A stretch of 64,000 bases of DNA from Paenibacillus jilunlii (GCF_900102965.1 NZ_FNGM01000007.1:56686-120685), one strand, 5' to 3'. Numbered from the stretch's first letter, positions 1-9,336 are shown. Made by a program: numbers and translations. The notes: a model not told the origin generated them from the sequence alone.

Positions 1-516
1 TCAGCACCCACGGCTGCAGCACCCGCCTCAGCGGCCTACCAGCAGCGCCTACCCGCTGCCAGCAGAAGCTTCGCGAATTTGCCTCTCCGGGTCTGACAGG
101 CACACAATTGGGAAGCTCGACTGCTTACACGGCTCCGATAGGCATATTTCGGGCCAGCAAATTCACGTGGTCCGCACCTTTGCGGTCCAGCCGCATTGTC
201 GAGGAACCCACCATGAATCTTGGGCCATTCCAAGTGGAAAAAGGCCATCTAATTCAGCTTGTTTCGCCTCTGATAGAGTAATTTTGCCCAATTAAGTTTC
301 CTTTTTCCACTTAGGTCATGCGATTACTACCTTTTAACGAAAATTAGGTTCCCTTTTTCCAACTAGCACTTGCTCATTAGTCTCTTCGCACCTTTTTCCC
401 CTGAAACTCGCCACGCATGGTCCGCCTCCTATATTGATCCCAAGTCTCTCCAAGCAGAGCCCACAGGTTCACAGAACTCACAAGAATAGGAAATCATCAT
501 TCTCTTTTTGTCCGAA
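1..516. other. No confident gene; intergenic DNA at the left edge
   Basis: I see no convincing coding region here. The first 90 bases can be read as a short Ala/Pro-rich frame on the + strand ending at a TGA near 93, which could be the tail of a truncated gene, but nothing supports it. The rest is noncoding in appearance and includes a copy of a dispersed repeat at 231-380. Confidence 0.5.
231..380. repeat. Dispersed repeat family, copy A
   Basis: This stretch starts with CAAGTGGAAAAAGG, continues through CTAATTCAGCT and CCCAATTAAGTTTCC, has CCTTTTTCCACTTA in the middle and ends with CCCTTTTTCCAACTAGCACT. The same string of motifs occurs at 13990-14130 and 45701-45843. GTGGAAAAAGG and CCTTTTTCCAC form an inverted pair, so the element can fold. 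No coding potential is visible. The family is unknown to me. Confidence 0.8.
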
Positions 517-720
517 CAAACCAGCCTGCGGCCCTTCAACAAAGGCATTTCTGCCGTTGTTTCCGGGCAAATCAGCCTGCGGCCCTTCAACAAAGGCATT
601 TCTGCCGTTGTTTCCGGGCAAACCAGCCTGCGGCCCTTCAACAAAGGCATTTCTGCCGTTGTTTCTGGGCAAACCAGCCTGCGGCCCTTCAACAAAGGCA
701 TTTCTGCCGTTGTTTCCGGT
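517..720. repeat. Tandem array of four 51-bp units
   Basis: Four consecutive 51-bp units start at 517, 568, 619 and 670. Each contains CAGCCTGCGGCCCTTCAAC followed by AAAGGCATTTCTGCCGTTG and TTTCCGGGC. The copies differ at only a few bases. Because 51 is divisible by three, several frames on both strands stay open and show a 17-residue periodicity, but I see no ribosome binding site or known domain. A diverged unit recurs at 63942-64000. Confidence 0.93.
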
Positions 721-880
721 CCACATTCGTCCTTTAGCCAAATCAGCTAAAAGCCCCTCCTCCCCTTACATACCTTTATCCACAACAGAAAAAACATATA
801 ATTCCCCAAACAGTGCTCGAAAGTATTCAGTCTGTGCTTAAAGGGGATGTTGCTCTTCCCGTTTAATTTTTTTCCTAACT

Positions 881-910
881 AAAAAACCCCCGCCGCAAAC
901 GCGGGGAGGC
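881..910 (-). terminator. Rho-independent terminator after efp
   Basis: On the minus strand a GC-rich hairpin (CCCCGC / GCGGGG) is followed by GTTTTTTAG. It lies about 25 bp past the efp stop codon. Confidence 0.85.
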
Positions 911-934
911 TAAAAACATCAATTCTTTGACAAT

Positions 935-1492
935 CTACGCGCGGGAGATATATTTGCCTTCGCGGGTATCGATCAGCAGAACGTCGTTCTCATTGATGAA
1001 GAGTGGAACTTGTACCGTGAGGCCTGTTTCCAGAGTGGCCGCTTTGGTTGCGCCCTGAGCGGTGTTGCCTTTAACGCCCGGCTCGGTTTCTGTAACCTTC
1101 AGCTCCACGCTGGTTGGCAGGTTGATCCCGAGGATTTCGCCCTGGTAGCTGACGATATTCACGGTCATGTTTTCTTTCAGGAAGTTAAGCTCCCATTCCA
1201 ATTGCTTGGCGGACAGCTCGAACTGGTCGTAGGTTTCGTTGTCCATGAATACGTGGTCCGATCCGCTTGCATACAAATATTGCACACCGCGGTTTTCGAT
1301 GATGGCGCGGCCGATAGTTTCACCGGCACGGAACGTGCGTTCAACGGTGTTGCCGTTGCGCAGGTTCTTCAGCTTGGAGCGCACGAATGCGGCACCTTTA
1401 CCCGGCTTAACATGCTGGAAATCGAGGACGGTAAAAATATCCCCATCCACCTCTACGGTCAAGCCTGTTTTAAAATCGTTAACTGAAATCAC
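935..1492 (-). CDS. efp: Elongation factor P
   Basis: EF-P binds between the P and E sites of stalled ribosomes and helps form peptide bonds in proline-rich stretches. At 185 residues it has the normal length, with the KOW-like N-terminal domain and two OB-type domains. The conserved loop [10 protein letters not shown] puts a lysine at residue 32, the position that carries a modification in many bacteria. The C-terminal segment [22 protein letters not shown] is split here as VQVPLFI and LIDTREGKY and is typical of the family. The start has an AGGAGGG ribosome binding site. It lies 48 bp downstream of the Xaa-Pro peptidase gene, as in B. subtilis, so the two are probably cotranscribed. Confidence 0.98.
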   Translation of the reverse strand: MISVNDFKTGLTVEVDGDIFTVLDFQHVKPGKGAAFVRSKLKNLRNGNTVERTFRAGETIGRAIIENRGVQYLYASGSDHVFMDNETYDQFELSAKQLEWELNFLKENMTVNIVSYQGEILGINLPTSVELKVTETEPGVKGNTAQGATKAATLETGLTVQVPLFINENDVLLIDTREGKYISRA

Positions 1493-1540
1493 TAAAAATC
1501 CCTCCTGGAATCAATTTACCTGTTTACCTGATACTAATAC

Positions 1541-2608
1541 TTACAAGACTAAATAATCCTTTGAAGAATGGGTCAGCAGCTTCATGCCGCTTTCGGTGAT
1601 TATGATATCATCTTCGATCCGCACACCGCCCAGACCCGGCAAATAAATGCCCGGCTCTACAGTTACAACCATACCCGGTTCCATAATTTCATCCGCCAGC
1701 TTGGACAACCGCGGGTTCTCATGAACCTCCATACCCAAACCGTGTCCTGTGCTGTGTCCGAAATATTCGCCATAGCCGTAACGGGTGATAATGTCACGCG
1801 CCAGAGCGTCGCATTCCCTTCCGGTCATGCCCGGTTTGATATTGGCCAGCGTGTGGAGCTGCGCTTCAAGCACAATATCATAAATCTCTTTGAGCTTGGG
1901 GTCCGGAGAGCCCAAAGCGATCGTACGCGTTACATCCGAGCAGTAACCATCCAGCAGCGCACCGAAATCGAAGGTCACGAATTCATTGTTCTGAATGACC
2001 TTGCTGCTTGCCACGCCATGCGGCATCGCTGACCGTTCACCGGAAGCCACAATCGTATCGAACGAAGATGAGGTTGCGCCGTGGGTGCGCATGTAGAATT
2101 CCATTTCCAGGTCCACGTCACGTTCGGTCATGCCGGGCTTGATCACATTCAGGATGTGGCTGAACGTGGCATCCGCCAGATCTGCAGCACGCTGCATCAC
2201 AGCAAGTTCGCCTTCATCCTTGAACGCCCGCAGATTCTCAACAGCCTTGGAGACCGGCACCAGCTCCGCAGGCTGCAGCGCAGCCGCATATGCACTATAG
2301 GCACTGAAAGTCACATCATCCTGTTCGAAGCCGATGCGGACATTCGCGCCCTGCAGCAGCTCGCGGACAGTATCAATAAATTTCGGACCATGCTGTACCA
2401 CCTTCAGGCCTGTTACCTGTTCCGCCGCCTGTGTCATATACCTGAAGTCAGTCAGCAGATAGCTGTCATCGCCGGTCACCAGAACATAACCGGAAGAACC
2501 GGTGAATCCGCTTAAATAGCGGCGGTTAATGCCGCTGGTTATTAAGATCGCATCCAATCCCTGTTCCTGCAAAACCTTGCGCAGCTTGGAGACACGCTTG
2601 TTGCCCAT
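1541..2608 (-). CDS. Xaa-Pro aminopeptidase/dipeptidase, M24B family (YqhT-like)
   Basis: This cytoplasmic metallopeptidase removes residues N-terminal to proline. The creatinase-like N-terminal domain covers about residues 5-125 and the pita-bread catalytic domain the rest. All five dinuclear metal ligands are visible: D214 and D225 (FDFG and SDVTR), H289 in STGHGLGMEVHE, E318 in VEPGIY and E332 in VRIEDD. An ATG at 2614 opens the frame, but the GAGAGGAG ribosome binding site fits the ATG at 2608 better, giving 355 residues. It precedes efp, the same pairing as B. subtilis yqhT-efp. The exact substrate cannot be read from sequence. Confidence 0.94.
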   Translation of the reverse strand: MGNKRVSKLRKVLQEQGLDAILITSGINRRYLSGFTGSSGYVLVTGDDSYLLTDFRYMTQAAEQVTGLKVVQHGPKFIDTVRELLQGANVRIGFEQDDVTFSAYSAYAAALQPAELVPVSKAVENLRAFKDEGELAVMQRAADLADATFSHILNVIKPGMTERDVDLEMEFYMRTHGATSSSFDTIVASGERSAMPHGVASSKVIQNNEFVTFDFGALLDGYCSDVTRTIALGSPDPKLKEIYDIVLEAQLHTLANIKPGMTGRECDALARDIITRYGYGEYFGHSTGHGLGMEVHENPRLSKLADEIMEPGMVVTVEPGIYLPGLGGVRIEDDIIITESGMKLLTHSSKDYLVL

Positions 2609-2682
2609 TTTCATTCTCCTCTCGAAATAGCCACATTGTATTTTAACATAGGGTCATGCCCTTGAGAAGTTTTTTCGGGCTG

Positions 2683-3174
2683 TCAGGCAAGCTTTGTCTG
2701 CTGTTCGCGTTTGCGTTCATCTGTATATTCGATTGCCGCTGTATATCCGATGAATAATCCCCAGAGCAAAAAAATGCAAAACTCACTGACCACAGAGTTC
2801 CATGGCAGCCTGAACATCTTCTGCTGCAGGAATTGCCAGGATCCGGCAAGGAAGATCGCCGACCAGCACAGCACACCGAAGATCATCCCCGGCCACGGCC
2901 CCTTCAGCTTGCGCAAGATCAGCACATACAGCAGGGACGCTACCACTGAAAAAGCAATAAAACATAGATATCCTGTCAGATGACCCGCCCGTGTCATCAA
3001 GAACTCATGCTTAAAAAAGGGCTCGGCCAGAAATCCCGGGATCACCTTGGTAAAATGCAGGGCATACATCAGCCAGCGTGCCCCTCCCCAGATTAACCCG
3101 GCGAAAAAGCCCAGCTCCATGCCAAAAAACCAGGGATTGGTATGTTCGGATTTTTGCTTATGGGATTTGCTCAT
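2683..3174 (-). CDS. yqhR: YqhR family membrane protein
   Basis: A 163-residue integral membrane protein with four hydrophobic segments at about residues 17-40, 64-86, 94-112 and 130-150. The ends are charged (SKSHKQKSEH at the N terminus, DERKREQQTK at the C terminus). It resembles B. subtilis YqhR in length, hydropathy and position between yqhQ and the Xaa-Pro peptidase. Its function is not established. A GAGAGG ribosome binding site precedes the ATG. It is divergent from yqhQ. In B. subtilis aroQ lies between yqhR and yqhT; here only about 75 bp separate the genes and aroQ is absent. Confidence 0.85.
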   Translation of the reverse strand: MSKSHKQKSEHTNPWFFGMELGFFAGLIWGGARWLMYALHFTKVIPGFLAEPFFKHEFLMTRAGHLTGYLCFIAFSVVASLLYVLILRKLKGPWPGMIFGVLCWSAIFLAGSWQFLQQKMFRLPWNSVVSEFCIFLLWGLFIGYTAAIEYTDERKREQQTKLA

Positions 3175-3329
3175 TATGCTGCCTCTCTTTCAATGGATGG
3201 AATAGCTTGCCGGCTCTCTGCTCCCAGTTCCTAGTATGTACAGTAAAAGGCAATCCAACTAGCAATGTCGCCATAAATTAGTTACAATGTATTATATAAA
3301 TCACATTAATACACGGGAAGGTGAATTGG

Positions 3330-4328
3330 TTGTCCCAAGAAACTCCAAGTTACGGCGGCCAAGCCGTCATTGAAGGCGTTATGTTCGGCGGCAAGCATAT
3401 CAACGTAACTGCCGTAAGAAGGAAGAACCGGGAAATTACATTTTTGGAGGTGCCGAGAAGCGATAAGAGCTGGGTCGTAAAACTGCGCAGGATACCGCTT
3501 CTTCGCGGCCTTGTCAGTATTATAGATTCCAGCGCCAAAGGCTCCAAGCACTTGAATTATTCAGCGGAATCCTATGCCGAGGATGAGACCGAGCCGGAAG
3601 ACTTGGCGAAGCAGCAGAAGAAAGCCAAGAAAAAGGAAGAGGGCTGGAGTCTGGGGATGATTTTTGGCGTAGCGATCATGGGTATTTTATCTTTCCTTTT
3701 TGGCAAGCTGATCTTTACCCTTGTCCCTGTCTTTGTTGAAAATTTTCTGTTCAAGAATGCATTTGATAACTACATTCTGCACAACCTCGTAGAAGGCGGA
3801 ATTAAACTGGTTCTCCTGCTCGTCTACCTGTGGGCTATCTCTCAGACCCCTGTAGTGAAGCGGCTGTTCCAGTACCATGGGGCCGAGCACAAGGTTATCA
3901 GCGCATTTGAAGCCGGTGAAGAGCTGACGGTAGCGAACGTGCAGAAGTACAGCCGTCTGCATTACCGTTGCGGAAGCAGCTTCATGATGCTGACGATTAT
4001 CCTTGGCGTCATTATCTACTCCGTGTTTCCTTGGGATAACCTGGTTGAACGTGTAGTGCAGCGCATTGTGCTGCTGCCGGTCGTAATCGGTATCTCCTTT
4101 GAGGTTCTGAAAGGAACCAACGCCGTAAGAGACATTCCGGGACTGAAGTACCTGGGCTATCCTGGACTGTGGCTGCAGCTGCTGACAACCAAGGAACCCA
4201 AAGATGAAATGGTTGAAGTCTCCATCGCCTCATTTAACCGGATGCGGGAGCTGGATGCCGCAATCGAAGCAGGGGCATATACTGAAGCAAGTGTGTCAGG
4301 CGGAATATTGGATCCTGCGAAAGGATGA
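3330..4328 (+). CDS. yqhQ: YqhQ, DUF1385 membrane protein
   Basis: A DUF1385 family protein of about 332 residues. It opens with the family signature YGGQAVIEGVMF, followed by a charged stretch rich in Glu and Lys near residues 85-105 and several transmembrane segments. The motif YHGAEHKVISAFE near residue 190 and the segment HYRCGSSF are characteristic. The molecular role is not settled. A GTG at 3321 could start translation, but it lies inside the likely ribosome binding site GGGAAGGTG; the TTG at 3330 is correctly spaced and is preferred. It is followed seven bases later by a small membrane gene. Confidence 0.9.
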   Translation: MSQETPSYGGQAVIEGVMFGGKHINVTAVRRKNREITFLEVPRSDKSWVVKLRRIPLLRGLVSIIDSSAKGSKHLNYSAESYAEDETEPEDLAKQQKKAKKKEEGWSLGMIFGVAIMGILSFLFGKLIFTLVPVFVENFLFKNAFDNYILHNLVEGGIKLVLLLVYLWAISQTPVVKRLFQYHGAEHKVISAFEAGEELTVANVQKYSRLHYRCGSSFMMLTIILGVIIYSVFPWDNLVERVVQRIVLLPVVIGISFEVLKGTNAVRDIPGLKYLGYPGLWLQLLTTKEPKDEMVEVSIASFNRMRELDAAIEAGAYTEASVSGGILDPAKG

Positions 4329-4335
4329 GTGGTCT

Positions 4336-4677
4336 ATGATCAAGCATGCTTTGATTTTTTGGATAAGTGTAGCGCTGGCGGTACTGGGTTTGGTTACACG
4401 GTTTATGCTGGTGGGCTTCGGAGCGCTGACGTCTTTGATTATCCCGCTCTTGCTTCTAGGAATTGTGTTTTATGCGAACCGGTCTTTCAAGGCTGGTTAT
4501 GGCCGGGGTTCCGGCAGATCACAAACGAAAGTAATCCCTTCCCAAAAAACCATGGCCAAGGTCGCAGGCCTGCGTAAAACGCAGTCAGCCGCTCCCGGCA
4601 AACGCAAAACCTATCCGTTTCAGGTGATCGAAGGCAGCAAGGGCAAGAATGATGAGCAGCTGCCCAAATATCATTAA
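4336..4677 (+). CDS. Small membrane protein, possibly in the YqhP position
   Basis: A 113-residue protein. Two hydrophobic helices lie at about residues 5-24 and 26-46, followed by a basic, disordered-looking tail rich in Lys, Arg, Ser and Gly. The frame is open further upstream, but AAAGGATGAG just before the ATG at 4336 is a good ribosome binding site, and the gene then begins seven bases after the yqhQ stop. In B. subtilis yqhP sits between yqhO and yqhQ, so this may be its counterpart. I cannot confirm homology from sequence alone. Confidence 0.75.
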   Translation: MIKHALIFWISVALAVLGLVTRFMLVGFGALTSLIIPLLLLGIVFYANRSFKAGYGRGSGRSQTKVIPSQKTMAKVAGLRKTQSAAPGKRKTYPFQVIEGSKGKNDEQLPKYH

Positions 4678-4719
4678 TAAAAGCCTTCCCGCGCAGCAAT
4701 ACGCGGGAAGGCTTTTATA
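4678..4719. terminator. Strong bidirectional terminator
   Basis: AAAAGCCTTCCCGCG and CGCGGGAAGGCTTTT form a perfect 15-bp stem with an eight-base loop and T-runs on both strands. It separates the convergent yqhQ operon and yqhO. Confidence 0.95.
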
Positions 4720-4740
4720 ATGTATGTGCTTCACGCCATC

Positions 4741-5688
4741 TTAGAAAATCGTAGGCTTCGGAAGCGGCCGCCAATTTTTGAAAAACGCCTCCCCCGCCTT
4801 GTATCCGGCTGCATACAGCTCGTCACTTCTGTCCGGCGCGAGATTGAACTCCGTCATCGAGATGCCCAGCGTAGGAATCTTAACCGTCCGGATAAATTTT
4901 TCCGTTTCAATATAACGTTCATCATGGGCCGACAGCATGGTGCCCACCATCGCCTGGAGCATACTGAAAGGACCGGTAATCCTGTGCGGCTGCGGCTCTG
5001 TTTTACCGATCATCTGATAACCCACCGTGGGGATTCTGCGGCCCGGGCTTTTGAAGCCCTCTTCCTTCTCGTCGAACAGCCACAACGGAAAATTGCTTAA
5101 CAAACCGCCATCGACTATATAGACAAACTGCTCAGCAAAAGACTTTCCTTTAGCCGCTTCATTGCTCATTCTCAGCATCACCGGATCAAAAAAATACGGG
5201 ATGCTGCAGCTCATCCGCACCGCTTTGGCCACCTCGAAGCTGTCCGGGGAAATCCCATACTGCTTCAAGTCGTCAGGCAGCACAACCAGACGCCCGTTCG
5301 TAATATCGGAGGCGATAATGGACAGCTTGCCGCGGGGCAGATCTCCAAAGGTGACAAGTCCTTTTTCTTTCAAAATCCCGCGTATCCACGACTCCAGCGC
5401 CTCCCCGGAATACAGCCCTTTTTTGATCAGCACACGTAATGCAGGTCCCACATAAGCCGTATTATAGAGGAAGCCCCTTTTTAGAAAAGAGGTAAAAGCT
5501 GTTGCCTGGATAATCCTGCTCATCGCTTCACCGTCATACCCCGCGGCAAGCAGCGAGGCGATGATGGAGCCTGAAGAGGTTCCGGCCACCCGCTTAAACA
5601 CCGCCCCCGCCTGCTCTGAAGCCTGAACCGCGCCCGCGAGCGAAATCCCCTTCACACCCCCGCCTTCAAATACGGCATTGATCTCCAT
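4741..5688 (-). CDS. yqhO: Patatin-like phospholipase (YqhO-like)
   Basis: A 315-residue patatin family lipid acyl hydrolase, probably acting on phospholipids at the cytoplasmic face. It shows the oxyanion-hole motif GGGVKG near residues 9-14, the nucleophile elbow GTSSG with S38, and the dyad aspartate D193 in VDGGLLSNFP. There is no signal peptide. It corresponds in position and family to B. subtilis yqhO. A GGGGGATGA ribosome binding site precedes the ATG. The true substrate is unknown. Confidence 0.92.
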   Translation of the reverse strand: MEINAVFEGGGVKGISLAGAVQASEQAGAVFKRVAGTSSGSIIASLLAAGYDGEAMSRIIQATAFTSFLKRGFLYNTAYVGPALRVLIKKGLYSGEALESWIRGILKEKGLVTFGDLPRGKLSIIASDITNGRLVVLPDDLKQYGISPDSFEVAKAVRMSCSIPYFFDPVMLRMSNEAAKGKSFAEQFVYIVDGGLLSNFPLWLFDEKEEGFKSPGRRIPTVGYQMIGKTEPQPHRITGPFSMLQAMVGTMLSAHDERYIETEKFIRTVKIPTLGISMTEFNLAPDRSDELYAAGYKAGEAFFKNWRPLPKPTIF

Positions 5689-5697
5689 AGACAGTCA

Positions 5698-5745
5698 TCC
5701 CCCGTTCCATAGACCTAATGCTTATCTATGACCACGGGGGAAGTT
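5698..5745. repeat. Long imperfect hairpin between yqhO and the GHL10 gene
   Basis: CCCCCGT..CATAGA and TCTATG..CACGGGGG form a long imperfect hairpin exactly filling the gap between the two minus-strand genes. There is no clear T-run on either side, so it may affect RNA processing or attenuation instead of acting as a classical terminator. Confidence 0.65.
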
Positions 5746-7434
5746 TCATGACTTGAAATAAAAGGTCAGCAGACTGGCGAGTCCAAAAGGATCGCGGCTT
5801 ACAATATCGTTCGCTCTGAACATGATGCTGCCGGCCACTTCAGTATACTTCTCATTATATTTCAACTGGTTGATAATCTGTTCGCCGCTTTGCCACTCAG
5901 CGCTTTTGTCGGTTCCTACTTTGTAGGTGGCCTGTCCTATGTAGAGCTTGACTCCGGTGCCCTTCACCTCGTTCACCCACCAGTCCACCAGCTTGTCGTA
6001 CCGGGCCGCATTAAAGGAGAGGCTCCAATAAATCTGCGGGGCAATATAGTCGATCCAGCCGCTGCGTATCCAGGTCCGCGTATCGGCATACATGTCGTCA
6101 TACGCAGATACACCTGCAGTGGTATCGGAACCGGTGCTGTCCGCCTTCTTGTTGCGCCAGACGCCAAACGGGCTGACACCGAACGAGACATCCGATTTCA
6201 CGCCATGAATGGACTGGCCTAGGCGGCTGATGAAATCATTGATATTGTCCCGCCGCCAATCCCCCTTGGAGCTGATGGACTTGGAATTATAGGTCTTAAA
6301 CGCCTCATCATCGGCAAAAGTACCGGATGGATAGAAATAGTCATCCAGATGAACACCGTCAATGTCATAGCCCTTCACTACTTCCATAACGGTATCGATG
6401 ATATGCTGGCGCGCTTCGGGAATGCCCGGATTAATATAGAGCTTGTTGTCTGCTTTGACGATCCATTCCGGATGGGCTTTTGCCACATGATTGCTCGCCA
6501 GATTTGCCGTGTTGGCATCCGTAGTCGCGCGGAACGGATTGAACCAGGCATGGAACTGCATGCCCCGGCTGTGAGCGGCACTGATCATAAATTCCAGCGG
6601 ATCATAACCCGGATTCTTGCCCTGCGTACCAGTTAATATCTTGGACCAGGGAACAAGCACCGAGGGATACAGGCTGTCCCCGGAGGGTCTGACCTGCACG
6701 AATACGGCATTAAAGCCGGTTTTTTGCAGCTTGTCGAGCAATGTGTTGAACTCCTGCTTCTGCTTGGCCTCATTGCCTGCAGAGGCAGTAGAAGGCCAGT
6801 CCAGGTTGAACACGGTTGAGATCCAGGCACCCTTCATTTCTTTCGGGGCCTTTGCTCCCGGAACCGATGGAACTGTCGGCGCAGGCGCAGTTGGTGTCGG
6901 CACGTTAGGCTTTGGCACGTTTGGTGTCGGTACAGGCGCCGGTGACGGCACGCTTGTCGGTGCAGGTACCGCCGGCGTGGACGGTCCGACAATCTCTGTA
7001 TTTGAATACAGCGCGATGTGCTTGGTTGCCTGATTCCAGACGACCTCCAGCCCAAGCTGTTCACTTACAAAACGCAACGGCACGGTCACCCGGCCCTGCA
7101 CGATCTGCACCGAGGTATCCAAGGCTACCGCTGTTCCCCCTACGTCGGCTGTCTTTTTGCCGCTGGTGAGCTTAAGCACGTTCTCCCCTTTGCTGATCGT
7201 CGCAGTCTTATTGCTTTGATTCCACTCTACCGCTGCACCCAGCCCTTTGCTGACTACACCTACAGGCACCATAGTCACGCCTGAAGCGGTAATAAACGGC
7301 GGCACATCACTGCTCAAGGCCTCGCCATCCAGCTCAATGGTTATCGGTATGGCCGCCGCCCGAACGCCGGTCATACCAAACGGGAGACATAACAGCAGCA
7401 CCAATAATCCTAACATCCATTTACGGTAATTCAT
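5746..7434 (-). CDS. Secreted GHL10 (DUF187) glycoside hydrolase-like protein with stalk domain
   Basis: A secreted protein of about 562 residues. A signal peptide (MNYRKWMLGLLVLLL, cleavage after RAAA) leads into a copper-amine-oxidase-N-terminal (stalk) domain at about residues 25-145. Next comes a Pro/Thr/Val-rich linker to about residue 195, then a GHL10/DUF187 TIM barrel to the end. Recognisable barrel motifs include MKGAWISTVFNLDWPS, FNAVFVQVRP, AWFNPFRA, DGVHLDDYFYP and IDYIAPQIYW; the paired Asp residues of HLDDYF are candidate catalytic residues. The family, like B. subtilis YngK, is thought to act on cell-wall or other glycans. The start at 7434 is set by GGGGAGG; the frame is open upstream. 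Confidence 0.92.
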   Translation of the reverse strand: MNYRKWMLGLLVLLLCLPFGMTGVRAAAIPITIELDGEALSSDVPPFITASGVTMVPVGVVSKGLGAAVEWNQSNKTATISKGENVLKLTSGKKTADVGGTAVALDTSVQIVQGRVTVPLRFVSEQLGLEVVWNQATKHIALYSNTEIVGPSTPAVPAPTSVPSPAPVPTPNVPKPNVPTPTAPAPTVPSVPGAKAPKEMKGAWISTVFNLDWPSTASAGNEAKQKQEFNTLLDKLQKTGFNAVFVQVRPSGDSLYPSVLVPWSKILTGTQGKNPGYDPLEFMISAAHSRGMQFHAWFNPFRATTDANTANLASNHVAKAHPEWIVKADNKLYINPGIPEARQHIIDTVMEVVKGYDIDGVHLDDYFYPSGTFADDEAFKTYNSKSISSKGDWRRDNINDFISRLGQSIHGVKSDVSFGVSPFGVWRNKKADSTGSDTTAGVSAYDDMYADTRTWIRSGWIDYIAPQIYWSLSFNAARYDKLVDWWVNEVKGTGVKLYIGQATYKVGTDKSAEWQSGEQIINQLKYNEKYTEVAGSIMFRANDIVSRDPFGLASLLTFYFKS

Positions 7435-7474
7435 AATTCCTCCCCGGTATACAGTGAAATTTTGCGCAGACACC

Positions 7475-7519
7475 AAAAAACGGCCTTCTCGTCCTTATCA
7501 CAAGGGAGACGGCCGTTTC
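7475..7519 (-). terminator. Terminator after mntR
   Basis: On the minus strand AAACGGCC and GGCCGTTT flank a loop and are followed by a T-run. It lies about 95 bp beyond the mntR stop. Confidence 0.75.
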
Positions 7520-7613
7520 TCTTGTCAAACGGAGTCCTGAACAAAAAAGAACGATACCGTTATGACGTCAAAAAACTGGAAAGGTTGCGGTAAACACATA
7601 AAAACAACATCAT

Positions 7614-8039
7614 TTATGAGTCGCTGACCAGTTCAAGATGAATATCGTATAAGGTCTGCAGACGCGCTTCATCACGGCGAAAATACTCCACCAGCGTCTC
7701 AATGCGCGTAATGGAGTCCCAGCTCAAATGATGCTCGATTCCTTCGACATCCTTATAAATATGCTCCTGCTGCACTCCGATCAGGCCAAGGAATTCCTCC
7801 AGCAGCTGGTGACGGTCAACGAGACGTTTTCCCACTTTTTTCCCTTTGCTTGTTAGGACAAGCCCACGATATTTCTCATAGATGAGATATTCGTCCTTAT
7901 CCAGTTTTTGGATCATCTTGGTCACAGAGGAGGGGTGGACTTCCAGTCCCTCGGCAATATCCGAGACCCGCGCATAACCCTTCTCGTCGATGAGCTTGTA
8001 TATGCGCTCCAAATAATCCTCCATGCTGGGTGTTGGCAT
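7614..8039 (-). CDS. mntR: Manganese transport regulator MntR
   Basis: A 141-residue DtxR family repressor. When loaded with Mn(II) it represses manganese uptake and, in B. subtilis, activates efflux genes. The N-terminal winged helix covers about residues 1-65 and includes [18 protein letters not shown]. All six metal ligands known from B. subtilis MntR are present at the same positions: D8, E11, H77, E99, E102 and H103. In B. subtilis mntR also lies next to yqhO. No manganese transporter gene is nearby; the ABC transporter to the right looks zinc-specific. Confidence 0.97.
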   Translation of the reverse strand: MPTPSMEDYLERIYKLIDEKGYARVSDIAEGLEVHPSSVTKMIQKLDKDEYLIYEKYRGLVLTSKGKKVGKRLVDRHQLLEEFLGLIGVQQEHIYKDVEGIEHHLSWDSITRIETLVEYFRRDEARLQTLYDIHLELVSDS

Positions 8040-8232
8040 TAAACTTTACCTCTTTTCTATAATGAGCGTGGCGACGGGGCCGGGTCTTGCTCTAACAATG
8101 ATACATGTTTCTGCCGCTCCTTGGCAAGTCCTGAAGCACAGTTCCCACAGCTCTTAGCGATGTTTTCCATGGTTTTCGCCGGCCCAATATCGGCACAATA
8201 ACCATATCCTCATTCATAAGGAGCGTGAATTC

Positions 8233-9309
8233 ATGACCACGGCAGTAACTGAACGCCCCTCCGCCAAAAAACACCGCAAGCCCACCGGCCTGTTTATTCC
8301 TGAACTTGTTTTTTTTGAGCCGGAGGCGCTGAAATATCCCAAAGGTGAGCGGATCATGGAATGGGTCAAAGCGCAGAATATCCCTTACCGCATGACTACT
8401 TCACACAACCGGATTACCAATCTGCCGGGAGAAACGGAACTGGAGCAATATAAAATTGCCAAACGCACCCTCGTGGTGGGCATCCGCAAAACCTTGACCT
8501 TTGACCAGTCCAAGCCCTCTGCCGATTATGCGATTCCGATTGCCACCGGCTGCATGGGCCACTGCCATTACTGCTATCTGCAGACAACCCTTGGTGCCAA
8601 ACCGTATATCCGTGTGTATGTCAATACAGGCGATGTGATCGATGCCGCCAAAAAATATATCGAAGAACGCGCCCCGGAGATCACTTCCTTCGAAGCGGCG
8701 TGCACCTCCGATCCGCTGGGTCTGGAGCATATCACCGGTTCTCTTGCCGAGCTGATTACCTTCATTGCGGACGAGCCGCTGGGGCGGCTGCGTTTTGTCA
8801 CCAAATACCAGCATGTGGAGCCGCTGCTCCACCTGAAGCATAACGGCCACACCCGGATCCGGTTCAGTGTGAACGCCGATTACGTAATCCGGAATTTCGA
8901 GCCGGCGACCGCACGCTTCGAGGAACGGATTGAAGCTGCCGGGCAAATCGCCCGGGCCGGGTACTCGCTTGGCTTCATCATCGCCCCCATCATCTGGCAT
9001 GAGGGCTGGCAGGAAGGGTACGCCGAGCTGCTGGCGAAGCTGGCCCAGACGCTGCCGCCGGAGACCGGCAAAGGCCTTACTTTTGAAATGATACAGCACC
9101 GGTTCACCAAGACGGCCAAAACCGTCATCGAGAAACGATATCCGAAATCCAAACTGGAAATGGACATCGAGAAGCGCAAAAAGAAATGGGGCCGCTGGGG
9201 CCAGCACAAATACGTCTATCCCGATGAACAGCAAACCGCCCTGCGGGAATTCATCACAGAGCGGATCTTTGAACATTTCCCGGAAGCGGGAATTGATTAT
9301 TTCACCTGA
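8233..9309 (+). CDS. splB: Spore photoproduct lyase, radical SAM
   Basis: This enzyme reverses the UV-induced thymine dimer (spore photoproduct) in germinating spores by radical SAM chemistry. The 358-residue protein carries the cluster motif CMGHCHYC with C107, C111 and C114. C157 in AACTSDPLG matches C141 of the B. subtilis enzyme, the hydrogen donor, with the same 16-residue offset as the cluster cysteines. An AAGGAG ribosome binding site precedes the ATG. No splA is visible upstream. Its presence is strong evidence that the organism forms endospores. Confidence 0.96.
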   Translation: MTTAVTERPSAKKHRKPTGLFIPELVFFEPEALKYPKGERIMEWVKAQNIPYRMTTSHNRITNLPGETELEQYKIAKRTLVVGIRKTLTFDQSKPSADYAIPIATGCMGHCHYCYLQTTLGAKPYIRVYVNTGDVIDAAKKYIEERAPEITSFEAACTSDPLGLEHITGSLAELITFIADEPLGRLRFVTKYQHVEPLLHLKHNGHTRIRFSVNADYVIRNFEPATARFEERIEAAGQIARAGYSLGFIIAPIIWHEGWQEGYAELLAKLAQTLPPETGKGLTFEMIQHRFTKTAKTVIEKRYPKSKLEMDIEKRKKKWGRWGQHKYVYPDEQQTALREFITERIFEHFPEAGIDYFT

Positions 9310-9336
9310 TTGGAAGGCGGTCATTGGGACCATCAG

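Noticed and set aside
36..248. A 70-codon minus-strand frame at the left edge
   Set aside because: Composition is unlike neighbouring genes, no ribosome binding site was seen, and it runs into the dispersed repeat.
517..720. CRISPR array
   Set aside because: The units are contiguous 51-bp copies with no unique spacers and no cas genes nearby.
429..841. Several open frames on both strands across the 51-bp array, with 17-residue repeats
   Set aside because: The open frames follow from a 51-bp period without stops. There is no ribosome binding site or consistent strand preference.
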